From Bacillota bacterium (GTDB lineage Bacteria > Bacillota > Clostridia > Tissierellales > Peptoniphilaceae), in assembly GCA_023393715.1 (NCBI GenBank), contig JAEXCD010000037.1, positions 1 to 20,437 on the forward strand: 20,437 nt of DNA, in the 5' to 3' direction. The notes under the pieces are model-generated. The model saw only the letters and a list, made by a program, of their open reading frames with translations. It did not search any database and was not told the DNA's origin. The position numbers and the translations under genes were made by a program. This document shows, piece by piece, positions 8,389 to 15,212 of this stretch (within the stretch, counting starts at the first letter, position 1; each line of letters begins with the position of its first letter).

Positions 8389-9351
8389 GTGGCTACCGGA
8401 AAATCGCAAAAACTTATCTTTTTAGTCGGACCAACGGGTGTGGGCAAGACGGAGCTCAGTCTTCGAATCGCCCAAAGGTTCTCCTGTGAGATTCTCTCGC
8501 TGGACTCGATGCAGCTCTACATCGGAATGGATGTCGGCACCGCCAAAGCGACGCCCGAACAGCGTGCCAAAGTCCCGCATCATCTCATCGATCTCCAGCC
8601 GCCCGGTATACGCTTCACTGTGGAGCAATATCAGCGGGCGGCCTATGAGGTCATCGAAAAAGTGGCTGCGCGCGGACACATCCCCCTTTTTGTCGGAGGG
8701 ACGGGGCTGTATCTCGATGCGATACTGCACGATTTTCAGTTTGCGAATGTCAATGCCGACTTTTCACTGCGTGAGCGGCTGGACGCTGCCTACCGTCTCG
8801 ATGGAGGTCGGACGCTCTATCGGCGCCTGCAGGAGACCGATCCCATGTCGGCCGAAAAACTGACCGCATCCGACCGAAAGAAAATCATCCGTTCGCTCGA
8901 GGTCTACGAGCGTACCGGCGTTCCGCTCAGCCGCCAAAAAATCGAAACCATGCGCAGTCCGAAATGGGATGCGCTCGTTTTTGTGCTTACCGATGAACGG
9001 CAGGCGCTCTATGAGCGCATCAATCGGCGCGTCGACGAGATGCTGTCCGACGGTCTGGTCGAAGAAAATATGCGGCTGCTTCAATCCGGTATTTCGACGA
9101 GAGCACAGGCGATGGCGGCCATAGGCTACAAAGAGACCGTGTGGTATTTGCGCGGCCGGATCTCTTTTTCAGAAATGCGCCGGCTGATACAACAAAATTC
9201 AAGAAATTATGCGAAAAGGCAGCTTACCTGGTATCGAAAGGATCCGGAGGCGATATGGCTCGACCGAAGCCGGCTCACGCCGGCTCAGATCGAGGAACAC
9301 ATCATTGAAGCGATGACGCGCTTCCTCACAGAAAGGAACCCAACGACATGA
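8389..9351 (+). CDS. miaA: tRNA dimethylallyltransferase MiaA
   Basis: Transfers the dimethylallyl group of DMAPP to N6 of A37 in tRNAs reading UNN codons, giving i6A37, the substrate of MiaB. It has 320 residues, usual for the family. The P-loop is GPTGVGKT (14-21), followed by the substrate-binding DSMQLY (39-44) and GMDVGTAK, then HHLID (64-68) and FVGGTGLYLD (101-110). The start is GTG 8389, preceded by AAGAGG; no ATG lies before the P-loop. It starts 11 bases after mutL and its TGA overlaps the ATG of the next gene, so it is part of the same operon. Its co-substrate DMAPP is made by IspH, encoded in the fusion gene at the left edge. Confidence 0.96.
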   Translation: MATGKSQKLIFLVGPTGVGKTELSLRIAQRFSCEILSLDSMQLYIGMDVGTAKATPEQRAKVPHHLIDLQPPGIRFTVEQYQRAAYEVIEKVAARGHIPLFVGGTGLYLDAILHDFQFANVNADFSLRERLDAAYRLDGGRTLYRRLQETDPMSAEKLTASDRKKIIRSLEVYERTGVPLSRQKIETMRSPKWDALVFVLTDERQALYERINRRVDEMLSDGLVEENMRLLQSGISTRAQAMAAIGYKETVWYLRGRISFSEMRRLIQQNSRNYAKRQLTWYRKDPEAIWLDRSRLTPAQIEEHIIEAMTRFLTERNPTT

Positions 9352-10658
9352 TCGAAGCAACGGACGAATCCATTTACCGAAATACCGCAGATCTTTATCA
9401 CACCCTCTATCACATTCCGGACGAGGCGGTTCAGCGCGTCCGCCGTGCGGAGGCCCGCTTAGCGGATCGGTTTCACGCGTTAGCGGAAATAAAAGAATAC
9501 AATCAGCTCAAGGTACTCGCCGCCTTCCAGCGCAATGAGCTTTCTCAGGCGGATTTTTTCTCCGCCACGGGCTATGGCTACGGAGATCGCGGGCGGGAGA
9601 AGGCCGAGCATATTTTCCGGGATGTATTCCGTGCGGAGGACGCCATCGTGCGTCCCTCGATTTCATCCGGTACTCATGCGCTTTCCACGATCCTCTTCTC
9701 GCTGCTTCGGAACGGAGACCGCATGATTGCGGCAACCGGACATCCCTACGACACGCTTCAGGAGGTTATCGGCATAAGGGGGAGCGAGGTCGGGACACTT
9801 CTCGAAAAAGGCGTCGTCTACGAGGGCGTCGCGCTCACGGCCGGCGGACAGATCGACTGGAACGCGCTCGATCACGCGCTGCAGACGCCGGTAAAGCTCG
9901 TTGAGCTGCAACGCTCCACGGGATACAGCGATCGGCGTGCCTTCACAATCGCCGAAATCGAGGAGGCCGTGTTATTTATCCGCAAAAGACAGCCGAACGC
10001 CATCATCATGGTCGACAACTGTTATGGGGAGTTTACGGAGAAACGGGAGCCTCTTGAAGCGGGCGCCGACATTATCGCGGGCTCGCTGATCAAAAATCCG
10101 GGTGGTGGCATTGCCGTTTCCGGCGGCTATATTGCCGGGCGAAGGGCACTGATCGAGCGGTGCATCAATCATCTGACTGCGCCGGGTCTTGGCAAGGAAA
10201 CGGGACTGACGTTCGGTACGACACGTCTCACATTACAGGGCTTTTTTTTGGCGCCGCATATCACGATGGAGGCGCTGCGCGGCGCGCTGCTCTTTGCCGA
10301 GGTCTTCGCCGAGGCGGGTTATGCCGTCGTTCCGGCGGCTGAGGATCCGCGCAGCGATATCATCCAATGCATCCGGCTCGGCTCGGCCGATAAGGTCGTC
10401 GCCTTCTGCCGCGCCGTTCAATCTGCGGCGAGCGTCGGCTCTGAGGTCGTGCCGTATCCGTGGGATATGCCGGGATACAGTGATCCCGTCGTCATGGCAT
10501 CGGGCGGGTTTATCGACGGCTCCTCAATCGAGGTCAGCGCCGACGGGCCGCTTCGCGCGCCGTTCTTCGTGTACTATCAGGGCGGATTGGTCTATGAACA
10601 GGCAAAGCTGGCCTGTATGCGTTCGCTCGTCGAAATCGGAAAGCAGGTAAGGGAGTAA
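9348..10658 (+). CDS. Aluminium-resistance / methionine gamma-lyase-like PLP enzyme (YnbB family)
   Basis: A 436-residue fold-type I PLP enzyme of the family annotated as aluminium resistance protein or Met_gamma_lyase (as I recall, PF06838; Bacillus subtilis YnbB). The cofactor-phosphate loop is likely SISSGTHALS, and GHPYDT follows it. A conserved VDNCYGEF segment holds the PLP-ring aspartate. The Schiff-base lysine is probably K249 in GSLIKNPGGG. Related members are thought to be carbon-sulfur lyases, but the true substrate is unclear. The ATG overlaps the miaA stop (ATGA, 9348-9351), indicating translational coupling. It is the last gene of the cluster, with a terminator about 55 bases downstream. 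In Bacillus, hfq and hflX lie between miaA and this family; neither is present here. Confidence 0.9.
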   Translation: MIEATDESIYRNTADLYHTLYHIPDEAVQRVRRAEARLADRFHALAEIKEYNQLKVLAAFQRNELSQADFFSATGYGYGDRGREKAEHIFRDVFRAEDAIVRPSISSGTHALSTILFSLLRNGDRMIAATGHPYDTLQEVIGIRGSEVGTLLEKGVVYEGVALTAGGQIDWNALDHALQTPVKLVELQRSTGYSDRRAFTIAEIEEAVLFIRKRQPNAIIMVDNCYGEFTEKREPLEAGADIIAGSLIKNPGGGIAVSGGYIAGRRALIERCINHLTAPGLGKETGLTFGTTRLTLQGFFLAPHITMEALRGALLFAEVFAEAGYAVVPAAEDPRSDIIQCIRLGSADKVVAFCRAVQSAASVGSEVVPYPWDMPGYSDPVVMASGGFIDGSSIEVSADGPLRAPFFVYYQGGLVYEQAKLACMRSLVEIGKQVRE

Positions 10659-10711
10659 CCGATCTCTGCGAATCGAAATGTGATATTTTTTATTCCTTAG
10701 AGCGCAATGCG

Positions 10712-10743
10712 AAAGGAGCTGTCTGCTTTGACGGCTCCTTTTT
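10712..10743 (+). terminator. Terminator of the miaB-mutSL-miaA cluster
   Basis: AAAGGAGCTGTC (10712-10723) pairs with GACGGCTCCTTT (10730-10741) through one G-T wobble around a 6-base loop, and a T-run ends at 10743. It isolates the cluster from the SOS-type promoter that follows. Confidence 0.9.
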
Positions 10744-10834
10744 ATGTGTCGGATTCGAAAAGGCTGCGGACAAATTTAAGGCGGCAATTGCCTGCATGTT
10801 TTATCGCCCTTTCGGAAAAAACTTCCTGAAGTTG

Positions 10835-10863
10835 TTGACAGGGAACATTTGTTCTATTATACT
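10835..10863 (+). promoter_or_regulatory. Strong sigma-A promoter of the yneA-like gene
   Basis: Perfect -35 TTGACA (10835-10840), a 17-base spacer and -10 TATACT (10858-10863) predict transcription from about 10870. Most of the spacer is occupied by the first LexA box, and the second box begins just after the start point, so LexA bound here would block polymerase directly. Confidence 0.9.
10843..10854. promoter_or_regulatory. LexA (SOS) box 1
   Basis: GAACATTTGTTC fits the Firmicutes LexA operator pattern GAAC-N4-GTTC. It lies between the -35 and -10 hexamers. Confidence 0.88.
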
Positions 10864-10872
10864 GAGTACATA

Positions 10873-10884
10873 GAACAAATGTTC
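10873..10884. promoter_or_regulatory. LexA (SOS) box 2
   Basis: GAACAAATGTTC is the exact reverse complement of box 1. It covers about +4 to +15 of the predicted transcript. The identity extends three bases inward, so GAACATTTGTTCTAT at 10843-10857 mirrors ATAGAACAAATGTTC at 10870-10884. Box centres are exactly 30 bp apart, about three helical turns, placing both on the same DNA face. Confidence 0.87.
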
Positions 10885-10900
10885 GGAAAAGGAGCTTCAG

Positions 10901-11212
10901 ATGAAATCTCGCATTGTTATTAACCCTCGACGCTTTTATCGTTTTTTATCCAGCTTAGCGCTGTCTCTGATTCTTCTCATCGTGTTGATTGTCAGCTGGA
11001 TGCCGGAGGATCGTGCCTATGGAGCCTCGGAGGCAACAGAGCCATTGACCAAAATTGTGCACAGCGGTGATACGCTGTGGCATATTGCCGAACCGATTGC
11101 CGCGGAGCACCACGTCGATATCCGCGTGGTTATTGCGCAGATTCAGGAGCTGAACCGGCTGGAAAGCAGTGCATTATATCCGGGGCAGGAATTACAAATC
11201 CCTGCATTTTAA
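10901..11212 (+). CDS. yneA: YneA-like SOS-regulated cell-division inhibitor (membrane LysM protein)
   Basis: A 103-residue protein with a short basic N-terminus, one hydrophobic segment at about residues 15-33, a spacer ending in AYGASEA that could be a signal-peptidase site, and one LysM domain at about 51-101 (HSGDTLWHIA ... LYPGQELQIP). This size and layout match Bacillus YneA (about 105 residues), an SOS-induced protein that blocks septation from the outer membrane face after DNA damage. AAGGAG lies 6 bases before ATG 10901. The two LexA boxes over its promoter strongly support the call. It stands alone between two terminators, and unlike Bacillus there is no divergent lexA. Division inhibition is inferred from architecture and regulation; a generic LysM wall-binding protein is the alternative. 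Confidence 0.83.
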   Translation: MKSRIVINPRRFYRFLSSLALSLILLIVLIVSWMPEDRAYGASEATEPLTKIVHSGDTLWHIAEPIAAEHHVDIRVVIAQIQELNRLESSALYPGQELQIPAF

Positions 11213-11245
11213 GCTTTGTAAGGGAAAACAGGAGAATTGTCCGCG

Positions 11246-11277
11246 GCGGCATCGGAATGTTCCGATGCCGCTTTTTT
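11246..11277 (+). terminator. Terminator of the yneA-like gene
   Basis: GCGGCATCGGAA (11246-11257) and TTCCGATGCCGC (11260-11271) form a perfect 12-bp stem (the innermost pairs probably open to a 4-base loop), followed by TTTTTT (11272-11277). Very strong intrinsic terminator, so this SOS gene is monocistronic. Confidence 0.95.
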
Positions 11278-11492
11278 AGTATGACGGGCATGCTCTTCAT
11301 TGCGAATGAACCCCATGACAAGATTACGTTTTTCTCGTCAAAACGGCAGATTCAGCGAAAAAAGAGCGCTTTATGGAGAAAACGTTTTAAAATGTATCAT
11401 AAACGAGCAGAATTCTCTTTTTTTTGATATACTTAGTATAACTCTTCACGGTATACCTCACCGTTGGAGCGATCAGAAGAAGGAGATTGGGT
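11278..11492 (+). other. A/T-rich leader of the ABC transporter operon, no clear element
   Basis: This 215-base stretch must hold the promoter for the transporter operon. TATACT (11428-11433), TAGTAT (11434-11439) and TATAAC (11437-11442) are possible -10 elements, but none has a good -35 at 16-18 bases. Small inverted repeats occur: TTCATT-gcg-AATGAA (11296-11310) and the palindrome GGTATACC (11450-11457). I do not see the conserved core of a purine riboswitch. No convincing gene is present. Confidence 0.4.
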
Positions 11493-13031
11493 ATGTCAAA
11501 AAAAGTAATTGAAATGCTCAATATCACCAAGACATTCCCGGGTATTATCGCCAACGATAATGTATCGCTCACCCTTCATCAGGGAGAGATTCTGGCATTG
11601 CTCGGAGAAAACGGCGCCGGTAAATCGACGCTGATGTCCGTGTTGTTCGGTCTCTACGAGCCGGACTCCGGCGAGATTTTCGTCAATGAACAAAAGGTAC
11701 GAATCTCGGATCCGAACGACGCGAATCGGGTGGGTATTGGCATGGTGCATCAGCACTTCAAACTGGTACAGAATTTTACAGTACTGGAAAACGTCGTACT
11801 GGGTGCAGAAACGACCAACATGGGTTTTCTGCAAATGCGGGACGCCCGTAAAAAGGTCGTTGAACTGTCGAATCGCTATAACTTTAATATCGATCCCGAC
11901 GCCTATATCGAAGATATCAGCGTCGGAATGCAGCAGCGCGTCGAAATCATCAAGATGCTCTATCGCGATAACGATATTCTCATCTTTGACGAACCGACCG
12001 CCGTGCTGACCCCGCAGGAAATCGACGAGCTGATGCAGATTATGAAGCAGCTTGTTTCGGAAGGAAAATCCATTATCTTTATTACGCACAAGCTCAACGA
12101 AATCAAACAGGTTGCGGATACCTGCGTCGTACTTCGAAAGGGCAAATATATCGGCTCCGTCAAGGTTCAGGATGTCACCGTGGAGCAGATGAGCGAAATG
12201 ATGGTAGGCCGCAAGGTCGATCTCCACTTCGATTTGGGCGAGCCAAAGCTTGGCGAACGCGTCCTGAAGGTTCGCAATCTGACCTTGGAAAAAACGAAGC
12301 AGGGGCAGAAACAGCTCCACGGACTGAGCTTTGACGTCCGTGAAGGCGAAATCGTCTGCATCGCCGGAATCGAAGGCAACGGACAGACGGAATTGGTCTA
12401 TGCCCTGACCGGCCTGATCGACTCTTATTCCGGGGATATTTTCCTGAACGACGAACAGATCAGCAAGGCATCGATTCGCTACCGAAATACACACGGCATG
12501 TCTCATATTCCGGAAGACCGTCACAAATTCGGCCTGATCCTGGATTATTCACTTGCTAAAAACATGGCGCTTCAATCCTATTTCGAACCGGAGTTCCAGC
12601 ACGGCGGCTTTATCAATGAAGCGCATGTCAATGAATATGCCGATCGGCTGATTGCGCAATATGACGTTCGCTCGGGGCAGGGGAAGGATACCGTTGCCCG
12701 GGCCATGTCCGGCGGTAATCAGCAAAAAGCGATTCTGGCCCGTGAGATGGAGCGCGATCACAATCTCCTGATCGCCGTTCAGCCGACGCGCGGTCTTGAC
12801 GTCGGCGCCATCGAATACATTCACCGTCAGATTATCGCACAGCGCGACGCCGGAAAAGCCGTTCTTTTGGTTTCGCTCGAGCTGAGCGAGGTGATGGGCA
12901 TTTCGGATCGTATTTTAGTCATGTATGAAGGTCGGATCGTCGGTGAGCTGAATCCGCACACGACGACGGAACGCGAGCTCGGTCTGTTTATGTCCGGAGC
13001 AAAAAGCGAAGAGGTGCGTGTGAATGACTGA
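11493..13031 (+). CDS. BMP-type nucleoside/sugar ABC importer, duplicated ATP-binding protein (NupO-like)
   Basis: The cytoplasmic ATPase of a CUT2/Nup-type importer, 512 residues with two ABC domains in tandem. Domain 1 has Walker A GENGAGKST (38-46), signature SVGMQQ (143-148) and Walker B FDEPTAVL (D166, E167). Domain 2 starts near residue 250; its Walker A is the degenerate GIEGNGQTEL (292-301) without the usual lysine, its signature is SGGNQQ (406-411), followed by QPTRGLDVGA. This asymmetry is normal for nucleoside, ribose and galactose importers, so it is not damage. The start is ATG 11493 with AAGGAG seven bases upstream; a TTG at 11487 is too close to that site. Its end overlaps the next gene by 8 bases (ATGACTGA). 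The BMP-family partner at the operon end suggests nucleosides as substrate. Confidence 0.94.
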   Translation: MSKKVIEMLNITKTFPGIIANDNVSLTLHQGEILALLGENGAGKSTLMSVLFGLYEPDSGEIFVNEQKVRISDPNDANRVGIGMVHQHFKLVQNFTVLENVVLGAETTNMGFLQMRDARKKVVELSNRYNFNIDPDAYIEDISVGMQQRVEIIKMLYRDNDILIFDEPTAVLTPQEIDELMQIMKQLVSEGKSIIFITHKLNEIKQVADTCVVLRKGKYIGSVKVQDVTVEQMSEMMVGRKVDLHFDLGEPKLGERVLKVRNLTLEKTKQGQKQLHGLSFDVREGEIVCIAGIEGNGQTELVYALTGLIDSYSGDIFLNDEQISKASIRYRNTHGMSHIPEDRHKFGLILDYSLAKNMALQSYFEPEFQHGGFINEAHVNEYADRLIAQYDVRSGQGKDTVARAMSGGNQQKAILAREMERDHNLLIAVQPTRGLDVGAIEYIHRQIIAQRDAGKAVLLVSLELSEVMGISDRILVMYEGRIVGELNPHTTTERELGLFMSGAKSEEVRVND

Positions 13032-14148
13032 TCAAAAGAAAAAATCCACGCTATGGGTCAAGGCGTTTCCGTCTCTGATCGCCATCCTCATCGGACTGAT
13101 CGTCGGCGTCGGCGTCATCGCCGTCTCCAATCCGTCCGCCATCGGAGAGGCGCTGCCGAAATTTTTCCTGGGGCCGTTTAACCGAGGGCTGAGCGGGCTG
13201 GGCGATCTGTTCTACTTTGCCATGCCGGTGCTGATGACCGGACTGTCCGTCGGCTTTGCCTTTCAAACGGGACTTTTCAATATCGGCGGCTCGGGTCAGT
13301 TTTTGATGGGCGGCTTTCTGGCGATTCTCGTCAGTAAAAAGCTCGAGGGTGTCGTCGATCCCAGCTTCCTTTGGATCATTGCGCTCCTCGTCGCCGCACT
13401 GGGCGGCGCGCTGCTCGCCAGCATCGTCGGCGTGCTCAAGGCGTACCGGAACGTGAACGAAGTTATTACGTGCATCATGCTCAACTACACCAGCATGTAT
13501 CTCGTCAATGACTTTATCAAACGTTTCGGCATCTACAATCAGATGAAGAACCAGACCGTCGACATCGCCGCCGAGGTGCCTCGAATGGGGTTGAATCTGC
13601 TGTTTCCGGGAACAATCACCGGAGGCGGCATTCTGATCGCTTTGGTGTGCGCCATCGCTCTGCACATCATTCTGCATCGAACGACCTTCGGCTACGAGCT
13701 CAAGGGCGTCGGATTGAACCGGTATGCCGCACGCTACGCGGGCATCAATGAAAAAAAGAGCATTATCCTGTCGATGTCCATTGCCGGACTTCTGGCGGGA
13801 CTGGCCGGAGGCATGCTGTATCTTTCGGGTGCGGGAAACCATCTCGTCGTGCAGGAGGTGCTCCCGTCTCAGGGCTTTGACGGCATCGCCGTCGCGCTGC
13901 TGGGCTTGACCGAACCGATCGGCGTCGTATTGGCTTCGCTGTTTATCGCCTATGTTCAGATGGGGGGGCAGGCTATTCAGACGCTCGGCTTTGCGCCGGA
14001 GCTGATCACGATGATTATTGCCTTCATCCTGTACATTTCGGCCTTGTCGGTTCTTTTCCAGAGACTGCTTAAGAAAAAGCAGAAAAGCGACACGAACGTC
14101 AATGCAGAGCCGGCAGGGCCTGCGACGCGTCAGGAGGTGGCGAAATGA
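13024..14148 (+). CDS. Nucleoside ABC transporter permease 1 (NupP-like)
   Basis: A 374-residue integral membrane protein of the BPD_transp_2 family, one half of the transmembrane channel of the importer. Hydrophobic segments are spread over residues 15 to about 350, starting with FPSLIAILIGLIVGVGVI. The family-typical FNIGGSGQFLMG segment lies at 85-96, and GFDGIAVALLG lies late in the protein. A short charged cytoplasmic tail (KKKQKSD...) follows the last membrane span. It overlaps the ATPase gene by 8 bases, and its TGA overlaps the next ATG (ATGA), so the three genes are translationally coupled. The longer length and N-terminal extension relative to permease 2 match NupP/YufP-type subunits. 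Confidence 0.93.
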   Translation: MTDQKKKSTLWVKAFPSLIAILIGLIVGVGVIAVSNPSAIGEALPKFFLGPFNRGLSGLGDLFYFAMPVLMTGLSVGFAFQTGLFNIGGSGQFLMGGFLAILVSKKLEGVVDPSFLWIIALLVAALGGALLASIVGVLKAYRNVNEVITCIMLNYTSMYLVNDFIKRFGIYNQMKNQTVDIAAEVPRMGLNLLFPGTITGGGILIALVCAIALHIILHRTTFGYELKGVGLNRYAARYAGINEKKSIILSMSIAGLLAGLAGGMLYLSGAGNHLVVQEVLPSQGFDGIAVALLGLTEPIGVVLASLFIAYVQMGGQAIQTLGFAPELITMIIAFILYISALSVLFQRLLKKKQKSDTNVNAEPAGPATRQEVAK

Positions 14149-15104
14149 GTACGGTATACTTTATCGCGCAGCAGGCGATGCTCTTTTCCATCCCGCTGCT
14201 CGTCGTCGCGCTCGCAGCCATGTTTTCGGAGCGCAGCGGTGTCATCAACATCGCTCTGGAGGGCATGATGGTCATGGGTGCGTTCTGCGGCACGCTATAT
14301 CTGCACTTCGTCGGAAACAATCCCGATGCGAATTTATCGCTCGCCCTCTTCATTGCCATTGTCCTGTCCGTCTTGGGCGGTACGCTGTACTCCGCGCTGC
14401 ACGCGTTTGCGTCCGTCAATATGTTTGCAGATCAGACGATTTCGGGTACTGCGCTGAATATGTTCGCCTCGGCGTTTGCGATTTATATCGCGCGTTCGCT
14501 CGTCGGCATTCAGCAGATCACGTTTCCGGGCGGCTTTAAAATCGACAGCGTGCCGCTTCTCGGGCAAATTCCGGTCATCGGCCCGATGTTTTTCCAAAAC
14601 GCCTACGTCACGACCTACCTGGGCTTTCTGATCCTTGTGGGCTCGATTATTCTGCTGTACAAAACCCGCTTCGGGCTGCGGCTCCGTTCTGCGGGTGAAT
14701 TCCCTCAGGCGACAGACGCGGCTGGCGTATCCGTATCGCGCATTCGCTGGGCCGGCGTCCTGATTTCCGGCGCGCTCGGCGGTCTCGGCGGCCTGATCTA
14801 CATCCTGCCGATCGCCACCGAATTTAATGCCGACGTCGCGGGATACGGCTTTTTGGCCATTGCCGTATTGATCTTTGGACAGTGGAAGCCGAAATATATC
14901 GCGTTTTCCGCGTTTTTCTTCGGTCTGCTCAAGACGGTCTCAGCGGCCTATACGGGGATTCCGTTCCTCATGGGGCTCGGCATTCCGCAGGCTGTTTATC
15001 AGGTGATGCCCTACGTCATCACGATTATCGTCCTGTTCCTGACGTCAAAGAAATCGGCGGCTCCGGCCGCAGAGGGACAGCCCTTTGACAAAGGGAAGAG
15101 GTAA
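14145..15104 (+). CDS. Nucleoside ABC transporter permease 2 (NupQ-like)
   Basis: A 319-residue BPD_transp_2 membrane protein, the second half of the channel. The signature SERSGVINIALEGMM at residues 28-42 is typical of the shorter permease in BMP/Nup systems. Eight or more hydrophobic segments follow, and the protein ends in a short tail with Lys, Ser and Ala-rich stretches. Its ATG overlaps the stop of permease 1 (14145-14148). No terminator is visible before the lipoprotein gene 108 bases downstream, so readthrough into it is likely. Confidence 0.93.
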   Translation: MSTVYFIAQQAMLFSIPLLVVALAAMFSERSGVINIALEGMMVMGAFCGTLYLHFVGNNPDANLSLALFIAIVLSVLGGTLYSALHAFASVNMFADQTISGTALNMFASAFAIYIARSLVGIQQITFPGGFKIDSVPLLGQIPVIGPMFFQNAYVTTYLGFLILVGSIILLYKTRFGLRLRSAGEFPQATDAAGVSVSRIRWAGVLISGALGGLGGLIYILPIATEFNADVAGYGFLAIAVLIFGQWKPKYIAFSAFFFGLLKTVSAAYTGIPFLMGLGIPQAVYQVMPYVITIIVLFLTSKKSAAPAAEGQPFDKGKR

Positions 15105-15122
15105 CCTTATCTGTTGATTTCG

Positions 15123-15134
15123 GATGTGCACATC
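15123..15134. promoter_or_regulatory. 12-bp perfect palindrome upstream of the lipoprotein promoter
   Basis: GATGTGCACATC is fully self-complementary. It ends 9 bases before the -35 element of the binding-protein promoter. The position would suit a regulator; no known operator is recognised. Confidence 0.35.
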
Positions 15135-15143
15135 TCTGAAAAA

Positions 15144-15172
15144 TTGAAGAAATAGTGCAAATCTGTTATCAT
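15144..15172 (+). promoter_or_regulatory. Internal promoter of the BMP lipoprotein gene
   Basis: TTGAAG (15144-15149), a 17-base spacer and TATCAT (15167-15172). The leader that follows contains an inverted repeat GTTC-act-GAAC (15183-15193), then GGGAGG (15201-15206) before ATG 15213. A private promoter would let the binding protein be made in excess over the membrane subunits. Confidence 0.7.
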
Positions 15173-15212
15173 AATGTGGTTCGTTCACTGAACAGAAATT
15201 GGGAGGATAACA

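Noticed and set aside
11278..11492. Purine riboswitch before the nucleoside importer
   Set aside because: The conserved core elements of guanine/adenine riboswitches could not be found by eye.
12366..12395. Missing Walker A lysine in the second ABC domain as a damaging mutation
   Set aside because: This degenerate form (GNGQTEL) is normal in the second domain of CUT2/Nup-type importer ATPases.
11496..12524. Long antisense open frame across the ABC ATPase gene
   Set aside because: It is fully covered by a well-supported gene on the other strand and shows no domain signature; it is a codon-bias shadow.
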